From positions 208,501 to 272,500 of the forward strand of contig CANJKZ010000509.1 of NCBI GenBank assembly GCA_947471745.1: a DNA stretch of 64,000 nucleotides, read 5' to 3'. Each line of letters opens with the position of its first letter. Positions within the stretch are counted from its first letter, which is position 1. The position numbers and the translations under genes are program-made. The notes under the pieces are model-generated. The model was not told where the DNA came from. It ran no database searches and saw nothing but the letters and a program-made list of their open reading frames with translations. Positions 20,001-33,200 of the stretch are shown here, in pieces. The stretch is from Closterium sp. Naga37s-1. Lineage: Eukaryota > Streptophyta > Zygnematophyceae > Desmidiales > Closteriaceae.

Positions 20001-20972
20001 TCGGGGATTGGTTTATCCCTGTTAATGCCTCCCTAACGCTACCCCCCCTTGCGTTTGAAGCTGTCTCTTTCTCCCCACCTTGTCAGCTCACCGCACGCAT
20101 CTTTCAAGTATCCAAGGATTCTATCATTCAAAAAGAAATAATCTGTATTTCCACATTTGATATCGCGCATGTTATGTTCGCACATGTACAGGGACGCCGG
20201 CTGTTTGGGCCTCTTCATGAAGGTGCAGGGCTTGGAGCGCGTCTGGAGATACTCTCTGATGGGAATCCCTTCACCCTCAGCCATCCGACGCCTTCTTTAC
20301 CAGCGGCAGCCTCTTGATCATGATACTCGGTGGACAGCGGCTCTCTCTGGTCCTCCTCCTCCTCTCCTTCCTGACCTCTCCCACACCTTCCTTCGTGACC
20401 AGCCGAGCTTACAAAGGGATGTGATGTTCCGCTTCTACATTCGCTCCCTACCAAGGGGGTCCCGTTTCACCTTCGCGGCCGATCGGGGTATTTGCTCCTC
20501 CTGTCGGACTGGTTCGTTGGAATCGCTCTCGCACCTCTTCTTTGAATGCCCGGTAGCTGTGCCTGCGACTTTAGCCTTGCGTTCAGTTGCTCGTCGCCAC
20601 CTCGGATTTCATCTCTCCACTGAACAAGTCTACTCCCCTCTCGCTTCAAGGGTTGGCCAAACTGTCCCTTGGAGTCTTCTCGTTGGTGCTGCGGCAAAGG
20701 TTATATGGAATAATCGGTGCGATCGTAGATATCGCGACGCCTCCACCACCTCTTTCGAGACGCTCCAGCTCATTCTCACTCAGTTCCTCCTCGCCTTTCA
20801 AATTTTCCTTTGGCGCAGCTCCAGACAATCTGCCAAAAAGCAGCGTCGCTCAGCTTCTTGCATCTCTCGGGCCACAAAACTTCGCTTCATTGACATGTCG
20901 TTTGATGGCACGCCGCGCATTCATCCTGACTTAAGAGTTTCTTGGCTGCTCAACGATTCTTTTAGACCTTAA
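17042..20972 (+). pseudogene. LINE ORF2: endonuclease (partial), reverse transcriptase, zf-RVT
   Basis: The endonuclease part retains LIALYAPT, TGNFNSFD (GDFN-like), ARLDRTYIS and SDHALAP; the N-terminal catalytic half is absent. The frame changes near 17,770 into the RT frame: GKTPGPDGLPGELYK, RPITLMNADYKI, LTVDLRKAYDSVD, GVRQGCPLAPLLF and the catalytic YADDITMF near 18,945. This frame ends at 19154. Further frame changes follow, with a middle region at 19583-20317 and a C-terminal frame at 20157-20972 bearing FRFYIRSLPRGSRF and CSSCRTGSLESLSHLFFECP, the zf-RVT domain of plant L1-type LINEs. There are at least three frame breaks, so it is inactive. Confidence 0.85.
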
Positions 20973-21164
20973 TTTTTCTTCTTATCGTATGTACAGAGCA
21001 AACCTCTCTCCAGGAGGCTGTTCTACGGGACAGTTGAATAGCGTAGGTTTTGCGCACCTTCTTATAGGGGGTTGGCTTGTTTGCCATGTTCAATTTGCTT
21101 TGTTCAACCTTGTATCTGATTACGATCAATATACAACCTCCAACCTCGTCTTGGTCGGTAAACC

Positions 21165-22174
21165 AACCAGGCGGAGGCAAGAAACTGGTTGGAAAAGCAG
21201 CCCAAAACTCCCCAATGTCCAGCCAATGCTCACCACGTGGCCAAGCGTCGCAACGCAAACTGCCCGGTCCGAACCGAGTGGCGAGGTTCGGTAGGTCTGC
21301 TGCTGACTGTGCGAGTTTCAGGTGCTTTGTTGCTCTCGTTCGGAATGGATTCAGCCTGGCGATCTCCAACTCTGGGCCCAGTTCGGCAGGCATTATGGCC
21401 ATTATGGCCATTTTGGGCATTTTTAACGGGCCCCCAAAAAATGGCCCCTCGAAACAGCTGCGAAGTCAGACTGTAGCTGCAGTTTAACTTCGGAAGAATG
21501 GGCCCGACTGTTCGGTTGGCATTAAATGGGCCTGGATTAACGGCATCAACAGAAAATGACACTTCGCAGGAGCTCGCATGCAGCTGCGCTGATGGAGCTC
21601 AGAATTACTGTACTGGCAGCACGGGCAGCCATGCAAACCAGTGGTGGACGTCGAAAAAATTCGGGCAAGAGAATCTGTGCGTTCGATGTGTTAGTGAAGG
21701 TGTGTTGGTGATGTGCGATTTCCCAGCGGGCAAAATGAGGGGCATGAAAGACCGGGATTTGTTTTTGTCAGGGCAATGTGTGATTGCCCCGAATCACTGA
21801 TACCCCGTGTGGGGGGGGGTCTCGAGGCAGTATGGTGCGGCGTATCAGAAAATGGACCATTTGCCTGGGAAATAGGGTTTGAGGAAGATTCCTCTGGTAG
21901 AAAATGCCAGCGTCAAAGGGGGTGTTCGGCTGGCATTCCATTATTGTCTGGTTCGGCGATGATCCGCTTATATCGAGCCTAGATAACCTTTTACGCGCTT
22001 ATCAAAGAAGGTTCCAGGGTGGTCGGTTTACTGTAGCCTAACCGGGGAACCGTTTTTTTAATGCCTGCCGAACTGGGCCCTGATGGTTTTGAGCAACCCT
22101 ACCGTTTTACCTCGGGATTTCCGCAGACCACACATCAGATCCCTGGGAGTGCCACAACCACACCTGCTCTTTTA
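21165..22174. repeat. Intergenic stretch with GGGCCC-type inverted repeats
   Basis: A 22-bp perfect inverted repeat (GGGCCCAGTTCGGCAGGCAT plus TA) lies at 21374-21395 and, inverted, at 22059-22080. Related strings sit at about 21499 (GGGCCCGACTGTTCGGTTGG) and 21926 (GGTGTTCGGCTGGCATT). This fits one or more nested MITE-like units, but no target duplication is visible and the superfamily is unclear. No gene is seen. Confidence 0.5.
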
Positions 22175-22705
22175 GGGCGCGTAACCATTTTGCACCCGAC
22201 GGTTCGAACCGTGGACCGTCCGGTTAGCGAAACGGTAACAAGCTTCGCACAATGTCGCAATCATGTTCGCTGAGGTGTTGGCGACATCGCCAACAAAACG
22301 GACTGTAGTGACACTTTTTCCCACTTCAACGGTCCGAAATCTGAGCCGTGGACGGTCCGAATCCCAAACGGACTGTCCGACACACGATTGGAGGGCGACG
22401 CAAAAACTGTCGAGTCACCTCGTCCACCAACAAAAACGTACGAGGCTACTTCACGAATCGACATTGACCAACCAGAGACAACCCATAAACAAAAATGATT
22501 CGATAACGACATTTGCGAGCTTGAGAGAATTGCGTAACGCTTGTACAGTGATCGCGAAACTGTACATTATGAAAAAAGTGTCACAACTGTCTTCGGACAT
22601 GCAAAAAAGTCAGTCGGACGGTCCCGTTCTCGATAGGTGGACCGTCCACTTCGTTTTAAGCGGACTGTCCGTCAAAATCGTAAAATGCAAAATGGTTACG
22701 CGCCC
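22175..22705. mobile_element. PIF/Harbinger-like (Tourist-type) MITE 1
   Basis: 531 bp bounded by 20-bp perfect terminal inverted repeats GGGCGCGTAACCATTTTGCA and flanked by a TTA target duplication (22172-22174 and 22706-22708). GG-start TIRs with a TWA duplication are typical of PIF/Harbinger. There is no transposase. The interior carries at least seven copies of a GGACNGTCC-type motif (for example GTGGACCGTCCGG, GGACGGTCCGAA, CGGACTGTCCG), concentrated towards both ends. It lies about 260 bp upstream of the tomosyn start codon. Confidence 0.85.
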
Positions 22706-22708
22706 TTA

Positions 22709-22961
22709 CAATTCAAATTCGGTTATCTTCCGTGTTCAAGAGCGATAATTGTGACGAGTTTCGCTCCCGTCTTGTGTGATATAGAAGATTCGCTTACTGC
22801 CATGTCGTAGGTCACGCATTTAGTCTTTAGTTTAATCACGTCCCCTCCCGCTTCGACGTCACCCATTCCGTACGGCTCCTCCTGTCGTATCGTCTCCGAA
22901 GCCAGTACATCGACCACGCACCATCTATCCACAACCATAACGGCCTGCCAGCCACGTTGCA
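22709..22961 (+). promoter_or_regulatory. Presumed promoter/5' leader of the tomosyn gene
   Basis: Non-coding sequence between MITE 1 and the start codon at 22962. No clear TATA box was found. The assignment rests on position only. Confidence 0.35.
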
Positions 22962-25900
22962 ATGTTCGCGAGGCTTCTCGGAGCGGCCGCCGCCACGGTC
23001 GGTGGCGCGGCGGTAATTCCTGGCGCCTCCGGTCCCGTTGACGAGGTCAATGAGGTGTGTCTTGATGCGTTGATCAGTCTTCTCTTAAGGAATTCGACAT
23101 CCATTTCACGATGTGAAACTGTAATACACCCGAAAAGAAGAGCTAGAAGTGCAAGTTTTTCCTATTATTTTTCTTGCATCCCTAACAAACAACCTCGTTC
23201 ACCTCCCCACCTTCCCATCCCCGCCCTATCCTCACTCTCTCGCGCGTCCCTCCCCTCACCCGGTCTCGCTCCTCTCTCTCGCCGTCTCAAGGCTGCCGCC
23301 CTGACCGTGCCGGCCGGCTCGCTGAAGCCGTCGCAGCTGGAGCCGCGCGTGGCCGTGCATCACGGCGTGCCGTGCTCGACGACGCACCTCGCCTTCGACC
23401 CGCTGCAGCGACTGCTCGCCATGGCCACGCGGTACGGCTACCGGTATTAGGTGCGCTCGTTGGCTTGTTGGGGAAGGGAAATGAAGGCCGGGTGCGGAGG
23501 GAGGAGGAAGGGGGGAAGCAGGAGTAGGGAAAGAGCAGCGGGTAAAGGGAAAGGGTTTCGAATTGCAGGCTGGATGGGCATCGGGAGTGGAGAGGGAAGG
23601 CAAAAGAAGTGGAATTTGGGAGAACAGAGGGCGGGGAAGGACACTGGATGGGAAGCAATCAGGGGGTGCTGGGGGCAAGGAAAAGAATGACCATAAGAGG
23701 CGCGAATGGTGGATGTGTCTTCCTCGCCACCGCTCGCCATTGCTTACCGTCTGCTGCCATGGCACCACTTGCCACTGCTGTTGCCGTTGCTGTCCGTTGC
23801 TTCCCAGTGCTTGCCACTGCCAGTTACAGGCCTCCTCGTTGGTGCACTTGCATACATGCTGCTGCTGAAACTCATGTCCCGTTCCCCTACTGTCATCCCC
23901 CCTTCCCCTTTCCCTCTTCCCCTTTCCCCTTTCCCCTTCCCCCTTCCCCTTTCCCCCTTCCCCGTTTTCCCCTTTCCCGCCGTCCCCGCCTTCCCCCGTC
24001 CCCCCCCTTTCCCCCATCCGCCGTCCCCACCTTCCCCCGTTCCCCCCCTTTCTCCCATCCTCGATCCACCCATTCCACGGGGAGTGGTGCGAGCAGCGAC
24101 GGGCGGTTCAAGGTGTATGGGCGCGACGGCATTGAAGTGCTCTTCACCTCGCCCTCCCGCGCCCACTGCAAGTTCCTTGAGGTGCTCTCTTTCGCGCGCA
24201 CCTCCCTCATGTACACACTCTCTCCCTCTCCCTCTCCCTCTCCTTCTCCCTCACTCTCCCCCGATCTCACTTTTCCGCGTGCAATAGCCTGCCTCGTCTC
24301 CTTCCGTTCCTCCTTGCTGACGTCCCGCCATCACCCCATCCCATCCCTACCTGCTTCCTCCCTTCACATGCCCTTCTATCGTCCCTGACCCCACCCACCT
24401 CCCACTTTCCACCTGTCCACTGCCCGCATTCTCACCCCCCTGCTGCCACCGCTCTTCCCTCCTCCACCCTGGTCTTTCCCTCTGTCCTCCTTGCTCTACC
24501 ATCCCGAAAGATGTCTCTGTACTCTCCTCCCTCTGCCTTCCGTGCACAGTTCATGGTGAACCGTGGTCTGCTAGTCCTGGTCAACACAGAGAATGACATC
24601 GAGGCAAGTGCACTCTTTTAAGGAGCCTTCTAGATTTTGCCTCTCGTTTTGCGGCGCCTCAAACATGGTGAACCGTGGTCTGCTAGTCATGGTTAACGCA
24701 GAGAACACATCGAGGCAAGTGCACCCGCCGCATACAAGCACCCAAGCACCTTTTCTATTGCTGCGCTGCCTGCTGTCAATCACAACAGTTCTGGCCCTGC
24801 CTGCTGCGCTCTTGGGTCTATTGTGAACGTCTTTTGTGTGACAACTGATCACCCTGACTGCAGGCCAGCAAACATGTGTATCTACCCCCCCCCCCCCCTC
24901 CCCCCCCAATCATCTCCTCCCTCCTCATCCCCCGCCCCTCTTACCCATTCTCTGCTTCATCTTCGCCCTCCCTCCACCCCCCCTCTTCTTCTGCGTTTTC
25001 CCCGCGTTCCCCCTTCTCCCCTTTCCCCCATCCCCTCCCGCTCGTGCCCCTCTTCCCCATGACCCCCTCCCCCACCTTTCCCAACCGCCACGCCGCCCTC
25101 TCCTCCCCGTCCCCGTCCCCCCTCCCATTCCCCCCCCTTTCCGCCCCGCGTGCAGGTGTGGGACCTGTCGCGGAAGCAGCTGGGCGCGTCTCTCAAGTGG
25201 ACGGCGGACGTCACTTCTCTCGCAGTTGCCCCCAGCTCTCATTTCATGTCCGTGCGCCGGCAGGGGGGGCGGGGGGAGGGGATGGGGGAGGGAAGAAAAG
25301 AAGAGGGGGGAACTGGTGGAGTAGGGGGAGCAGGGGGCGGGTGGGGAGGGAAGAGGAAGAGAGAGGGGATGGGGGGGCAGGGGGGAGCGGAAGGGAGTGT
25401 TGTGGTTAGACGGGCAGAGCAGAAGGGGAGTAATGCAGGGGGGGATTTGAGCGGAGAGGGAAGGATGAGAGGAAGGCACTGAAGCCCCGCCCCAATGCCC
25501 CTGCCTGCTCCTCTCGCTGCATCCCCCACCCAATCCATTCACACACACATCCCCTCCCTATTCTGCTCCCCCCCCACTACCGTTGCTCATCACAGTTTGT
25601 TTTCATTCACTCTCTAAAGCTAATTGATCCCGTTACAAGTTATTCCGATCAGCCAATTATATCATTCCGTGACAAAGAGCAAACTAGATCAGCTACTTAA
25701 CGTAATTCGTCCACATAGGTGCTCTGGCGTGGTCAATCTGCTTCTCGTGCCGCCCTGTGTGGGTTTTAATGCAGCTATATAGGCGACGAGGAGGGGGCGA
25801 TGAATGTGCTGGAGTATACACCAAATGACAAGCCAGGCAGAGCGGCCAAAGGCGGCAGCGACGGCCCTGCAGGCGAACTCTCCATCAAGCCGTACCGTGT

Positions 25901-26211
25901 GCCCATCACTGCCACCCTCGGTGAGTCATGCCGCTCTCAACACTGACGTCTCATGGGTAGATGAGTAGATGAGTCGGAAGTAGGCAATTCTTCAGAACCC
26001 AGAACTTGGCGATGGTACCATAGATGGAAAACTAGACAACGCTCGAAACTTGGCAACTCTCATAACCAGGCAACGGTGACAACTGGCCGTACTGTTTCCC
26101 CCCGACTTACCTTCTTCCTTTCTCCCCCCCCCCCAAACAGATCACTCTCGTTGCATCATACCATGCAGCCTTCCTCTCCCCCAATCGCCTCATCCTTCCC
26201 CTCATCCACTC

Positions 26212-26251
<40 letters not shown>

Positions 26252-29200
26252 GCCCTCTCATCTCCTCGAGTGCATTGGATGCCCCTGCCCCCCTCATTGC
26301 GATTCTTCCCCAGCCCTCTGCACCACATAACAGGTACTGCCTTGTCTTGCCTTGCCTTGCTGTGCCTTGCCTTGCCTTGTCTGCTGCACCCCCTCTCTCC
26401 ACCTATACGCCATGATCGTGCTCTCAGCCATGAGACTAGGCGAGCTGCAGCTTAGGAGAATTCTTTAGCAGAAGAAAAACAGTAGAGTTTAAAACTCTTG
26501 TGTTGCCAGTTCAAAAAACAAGATCGAAACTGAGCTCTAAGTCCACTACAACGATTAAAACGCAAACATGTTTCGGACGACTGGGACAGACCCCCGTCAA
26601 TCCTTCATCAGTGCTAGCGGAATAAGAAACTAGAGCAGAAAGAGCAACCCTTAAGCAAGAACTACCCATCAAGAAACAATCGAGGTTGGGTACAACCGTG
26701 GCTGAAATCTGGGCAGCCAATCCACAACACCCTGGAAAAAACCGAGGGGCTGAGGTCTTCACTCCTCGAGGTGTAACGTTGTTGAATCACAACTCGCCAG
26801 CTGGTGTTTCGGAAGCCTCGCACGAACAAGTAACTTTTGCAAGTTACAACCTGTTTTCCAAGCAACAAACAATTTCTCCATATAAAATCCGCGGGAGAGT
26901 AAGCGTGTTTTGAGACGTCTCAAAACATCGTGCTCTGGGACTCTTCCCGTGGATTTAAAGCACCTCATGCGACTCTTCCTCTCCTCCCCTCCCCCGTCAC
27001 CTCCTCTTTTCCCTTCCTTCTCCTCCCTATCCCCCTCACACTAATCGTGTATCCAGAGTGCTACTGGCGTATTCAATTGCCTGCTCGTGCTCTGAGACGT
27101 TTCTCTAAACTGTTTCTCTTCTCCCCTCCACCCACCACCCCCGGCTCCCCTTCCCCCCCCTGTTCCCCTTTCCCCCCCGCTCGCTCCCCTTTCCCCCCCG
27201 CTCCCCTTTCCCCCCCCACTCCCCTTTCCCCCCCACTCCCCTTTCCCCCCCGCTCCCCTTTCCCCCCCCACTCCCCTTTCCCCCCCACTCCCCTTTCCCC
27301 CCCACTCCCCTTTCCCCCCCACTCCCCTTTCCCCCCCACTCCCCTTTCCCCCCCACTCCCTTTCCCCCCGGCTCCTCTTCCATCTCCACAGAGTGCTACT
27401 AGCGTATTCAAACGGCCTGCTAGTGCTGTGGGACCTGCACTACCTGCAACCAGTGGCCATCCGGGGAGGCACTCGAGCCCAACGCACCGCCTTCCTCGAT
27501 GCATCTGCTGCCGCCGCCGCCGCTGCTGCCGCCGCTGCAGCTGAGGCCGCCGCAGCAGAGGGGAAGAAAGGAAAGAAGGGCGGGAAAGGAGCAGGGGGAG
27601 CTGGGGGAGGAGGCGACGGGGGGAAGGGGGGCGGGGTGATGGATGAGAGGGAGAGGGAGAGGGCGCTAGAGGGGGAGGATGTGGAAGGGAAGGAGGTGTG
27701 CAGCGTGTGCTGGGCTTGTCAGCAGGGGGCAGTGGCAGCAGTGGGGTATACAGACGGAGACGTGGCCCTATGGGGTTTCCCTGTACTATCCAGCAGCAGC
27801 AGCACCGGTGCCACTGGCATCACTGGCCCTGCTGCTGCTGCAGCAGCAGCAGGCGGTTCTGGCAGCAGCGGCGGCGGCGGTAGCGGAGGGGGAACGGGTG
27901 GCACTGGTGGCGGGGGGGTAGGAGAGCCTATACCAGCCGCGCTACTAGCAGATACGCGAGCAGAAGTGCTGGGGAGGCCGCTGAGAAAGGTGTTTGTGGC
28001 AAGGGGCAAGGCTGAGCGGTTGCCTGTGACGATCCTGAGGTGGTGCTGTGACAGCGACTCGTGGGGGAAGAAGGCCAGCAAGGGCGGATATGCGGGCGGC
28101 GGGCGACTGTATGTGTTTGGGGGCGATGTGCTGGGCGCACCAGAGACTGTCTATGTGAGTTGGGAGGGGTGTGTGAGGTGAGGGATGTGGATTGGTGCGC
28201 TTAGGGGAGGGAGGGTGTATGGGATGGGAGGTTGAGGGTCGCCCGCCTTGCGGTGCGTGAGACTGTCTCGTCTTCATACACACTGCTGCTTGGAAGGGAA
28301 GGCTGGCTTGCAGTGCCTGCCTGTGTGTTCTGCGTGTTCTGCATGTTGCCCCTGTTGGCCGTTTCGCTGTGAGCAGTTCTCACTTGTTGTCCTTCACAGC
28401 TCTCCAACCCTGTCTTGTCTTGCACCATGCGTCCAGACCAGACTCAACATACCTGCAGCCGTTAACAAACCTGCTCCCTCTGCGCCCTCCCTCCCACAGG
28501 TGGTGGCGCTGGGCTCTCTCCCCTCGGGCCTACCAGAGTTATCAGGAACAAAGCTGCCGTGGTTCGGCCCTGTAGCAGACATCCTCCTGGCACCCTGTAT
28601 CCAAGCTCAACAGCAGCAGCTTTCAAGCCAAAACCTCCTCCCTCTTCGTCCTCCCTCTGCGCCCTCCCTCCCACAGGTGGTGGCGCTGGGCTCTCTCCCC
28701 TCGGGCCTACCAGAGTTATCAGGAACAAAGCTGCCGTGGTTCGGCCCTGTAGCAGACATCCTGTTAGCTCCAGACGTGGGTTAAGATACGACTTTTGAGG
28801 CGTCTCAAAAGCCCTTCTTTTCTGCATCTTCCCTCTGCATCCTCCTTCCTTGCAGGTCGTAGCACTGGGCTCTCTCCCCTCGGGCCTACCAGAGCTATCA
28901 GGAACAAAGCTGCCGTGGTTCGGCCCAGTAGCAGACATCCTCGTAGCACCAGACGTGCCGGCCAAGCCCCGCCCCAAGGAGGCTGGCAAGAAGCCGGGAG
29001 CAGCCCTCATGGTGCTCACTATCCCGGGGCAAGTGCACCTTTACGACGAGTATGGGATCGAGCTGTTCTTTTCTGGCCTGTCTGCTCCTCCTGCTGCTGC
29101 TGGTGCTGCTGTGGCTGGAGCAGGAGTGCCAGCGCCGGCTTCAGCAGCAGCAGCTGCTGCTGCTGATAGTGGTGGTGGTGGTGGGGGAGGGGTGGGGGCG

Positions 29201-30122
29201 GGAGGAGCAGGGTTCCCGTCGTCAGGGAGTGTGGGGGCGGTGCGGCTTCCTGAGCCGATGCTGTTTGAGTGCCCCAACTCAGTCGCCACTGCAGCCATCA
29301 TGACCATTGCTGAGCCCCACTCCATCGCTGCTCAAGTGCTGCTCCGGGTGCGCATTTCTCGCTTCTCCTTTCCTCCTTGTGCCTCTCGTCACACTTCCCT
29401 TCCCTTTACTTCCTTTACTTCCTCACCACTTGCCCCCTCCTGCCCCCTCCCGGCCCTTCTGCCCACCCCTCTTGCCCCCACTTGCCCCCTCTTGTCTCCT
29501 TACTCCTCCGCGTCCCACCCCTCTCAATGCAGCTGCTTTCACCCTCTCACACCTTGTTTCCTCGGCGCCCTTCCCATCCCACACTCCCCTCACTCCCCCA
29601 TGCAGCTGCCGCGCTCCTCAGGCTCGCGCTGTCCAGCGCACCTATCCCACGGCACGGAGTGGCCAGTGGCAGGGGGAAGCATGGCGGAGTCAACAGAGCT
29701 CATAGCGGACCTGGGCCTCTGCCTCTTTGCATCCCATGTCCTCCCCCCCTCATAACCCTTCTCCCCTCCTTCTGTACCCTGCCCCCTGCTATCCTCGCCA
29801 GCCCGTCATCCGCATTCTCTTTCCCCCTTTCCCTCCCACCTTCCCTCCCCCACTCCCTTCCCCCCTTCCCTCCCCTCCTCCCCCGTTCAGCTGCCGCGCT
29901 CCTCAGGCTCGCGCTGTCCAGCGCACCTATCGCACGGCACGGAGTGGCCAGTGTCCGGAGGAAGCATGGCGGAGTCAACGGAGCTCATAGCGGACCTGGG
30001 CCTCTGCCTCTTTGTGTCGGGCCATCACAACGGCCTCGTGCATATCTCCGATGTCTCCACGCCGCTCCTTGCGCCGCTCGTCTCCGCCATACCCATTGGC
30101 TTCCCGGTGCGTGATTGCCTGC

Positions 30123-30219
<97 letters not shown>

Positions 30220-33200
30220 GCAGGACCATCAGTCCGGAAGTTGATAGTAGACTCCCTTGCATGCCTAGGACCATCTAGCACCTGCCTTACCATGCCTGTA
30301 CCCTTATAAACCCATCAATGAAGGACCGCTTGAGAGAGAGAGAGAGTTGCGGTATGGGCTTCTTGTCTTCTTACTACCCTGTCCTGTCTTGTACTGTCCT
30401 ATTCTCTGTACCCTCTCTCCCCCCCGTTTATTCCCCTCCCCCCTGTCATTCCTCCCCGCCCTCCGTTCCCTTCCCCATGAACCTGCCATTCTGCCCTCCT
30501 CCGCGTTCCCTCCAATACCTCCCTCCCCAGCCCCCCCCCGCGCACACAGATGTAACCCTACGAGCTGGCGACAGTGCTTGTGCAGTGCAGCTAGTTTAGG
30601 GTTGCTGGCAGTGGGCCATGGCAACAGGCTCGCGCAGTACAGCTGTTTGTCACCCCCCTCCACGCTCGCCCCCATGCCTCCCTCTCCCCTATGCCCTATG
30701 CCCTCTCCCCCCGTGCCTTCTCCCCCATCCCCCTCTGCCTCTTGCGCTCACAGATGGAGCCCTACGAGCCAGTGACAGCACTGGACTTCTGTCCAGCATC
30801 CGGGCTGCTAGCAGTGGGGCATGGCGACGGGCTGATGCAGCTGTTTGTGCTCAGCGCCACTCCCAGCCCCCTTGTACCCTCCCCCTCTGTGTCCTCTCCC
30901 CCATGGGCCCCCTCCCCCCCACACAGATGGAGCCGTACGAGCCGGTGACAGCACTGGACTTCTGTCCGGCATCCGGGCTGCTATCAGTGGGGCATGGAGA
31001 CGGGCTGGTGCAGCTATTTGTGCTGAGCGCCACGCCCAGCCGCGTGTGGGTGTGGACGGTGCGAGAGGCCACGGAGGTGGATGCGCCTCTCAAGGCTGCA
31101 GAGGACGGCACTGCCATTGACGTTCAGGACGGCTTTGTGTACAAGAAAGGTGGGTTGGTGGGGGCGCGGCAGCCAGCGTGAAGTGCACGGGAGGCAGCGA
31201 CATGCAGCAGCCGCGTGCTAGGGTGACCGTGGGCAGGACGTGGGGGACTCACGTGAGAAGGACGAAACACAGGTTTCGTGCCTTGAATGACTTGGGAGGA
31301 CTTTTGTGGGGTGGGGACAGGTGGAGGAAGTCCAGAGTTGAAGGAATAGGAGTGTAACACGTGTGCAATTGCAGTGAGTGGTACAAATGGGGGGGTTGTG
31401 CGCTAGAAAGGGGGGTCGGTGGAGGGTAGGCACTAGAAGGTGGGACGGTGCGAGAGGCCACGGAGGTGGACGCCCCGCTCAAGGCTGCAGAGGATGGCAC
31501 TGCCATTGACGTTCAGGATGGCAGTGCACGGGAGGCAGCGCTGTGATGAGGACGTTGGCGGAAGCAAAAGGTGCGCTGGGGAGGCTACGGGCGGAGGGGC
31601 TGTGTGAGGTGGGTGGTTGGTGTCCATTAGAAAGGTGTGGGTGTGGGTGTGGGTGTGGGTGTGGGTCTTCACTGCTGATCGAATTCCTGGATTCCTTTGC
31701 GAGTAAGGCAGGTTCAGGTTGAGCTGGAGGAGGGAGCAGTGTGTGTGTGGGAAGGTGGTACGGCGTGGCAAGGTGTGTGTGTGTGTGGGTGGGTGGGTGG
31801 GTGGGTGCCGTTTTGGGGTGCGTGTTGTGGGTGCACTCCTCCACACCTTCCCTTCCCCTTCTTCCCCTCTCCATCCCTTCCCCGCCTTCCCTTCCCTCCC
31901 CTCCCTCCCTGCACACCCCAGCGGTGGCGCAGGAGGCAGCGCTGGCCTTGTGTGGCGCAGTTCCGAATCCATGCCAGCGCCATCATCCCCCTCCTTTGCT
32001 TCCTCTTCCCTCTGTACCTCTCCTTGCCCTTCCCGTCCCGCCCCGTCCCTTCCCATTCATCCCTTCACCAGCGGCGGCGCAGGAGGCAGCGCCGGGGTTC
32101 CAGTGTGTGGCGCAGTTCCGAATCCATGCCAGCGCCATCCGTGCCGTCGCCCTCGCCACCTCCATTGCCCGCCTCGCTGTTGGAGACGACCGAGCAGGCG
32201 TGAGTTCCCTCGCCTTCGTTTCCTTCTCTCCGCCCCCTCCTGTCTACCCTGCTCTTCCACCCATCCCTGCCCTTCTGCAAATCCCCGCCCCTCTGCGCCC
32301 ATCCTCCTGTTTCTCGACTCTCCCTCTGGCTGCTTCACTCTCTGCAATCTGAGTTTCTCTCCTCATCCCTCTCTGCTTTTCTGCTTACTCCTGTCCCTCC
32401 CCCCCTCCCCCGCCCATCCTCACACCCCCCCACCCCCCAAGCACATGCATTTATCCAGCCCTCGATGCTGCTTCCCTTCTGCCTGCTCTGTGTTAGTTCG
32501 CCTCTCTGCTTGTCCTGTAACTTCTAGCATGGCCCGTCAGTGACCTGTCATTTGTATCGTCTACCCCACTCAGTGCCACGGAACCTTAAAATAATTTTCA
32601 CAATTCACCACTCGAAAATCACCTACTCTCCCAACGATCCCGCTCCCTGTCACTCCTTCACAGCTGTCTCTGTCTCGTGTCTCAGCACATCACATCATAC
32701 CACGCCCCTGGAACTGCCCCAATCGGACTTGCCGACTCAGATCTACCCCGCCCGTCCACTCCGTTCCTTCTATAACCCCCTCACGGGCCTCTCTCATCGA
32801 CCTCACTACCTTTAGGCTTGTCTCCCAGGGCGTCATGCCACACCGCTGGGACTCTCGTGAGAGGAGCACTCATATCTAGCCAGCTTGCTCCTCTCCCTCT
32901 CTTCCCCCCCTCGCAGGTCTCTCTCATCGACCTCACCACCTTCAAGCTCGTCTTCCAGTTCGTCATGCCTCGCCCCTGGAACTCTCATGATCTCACTTGC
33001 TGACTCAAGTATACGCTGCCCGCCCGCTTTGCACCCTCTCTCCCCCCTCCCATCGCAGGTGTCTCTCATCGACCTCACCACCTTCAAGCTCGTCTTCCAG
33101 TACGTCATGCCTCGCCCCTGGAACGCCCCTCCTCTCGCCATCTCCTCCATCTCCTTCGCGCACCTGCCCTCCGCCTTCGCTTCTGCCAGTGCCATGAGTC

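Larger units (their letters stand above)
15404..21164 (+). mobile_element. Decayed LINE (L1-like, plant type)
   Basis: Plus-strand non-LTR element with ORF1-like sequence (about 15480-16216), an apparently inverted block (about 16445-17041), the second half of the APE endonuclease (about 17042-17780), reverse transcriptase (about 17780-19154) and a C-terminal region with zf-RVT (about 19580-20972). The string TCTTGGTCGGTAAACC occurs at 15404-15419 and again at 21149-21164. This 16-bp direct repeat fits a LINE target duplication, but no poly(A) precedes the right copy, so the boundaries are tentative. Confidence 0.7.
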
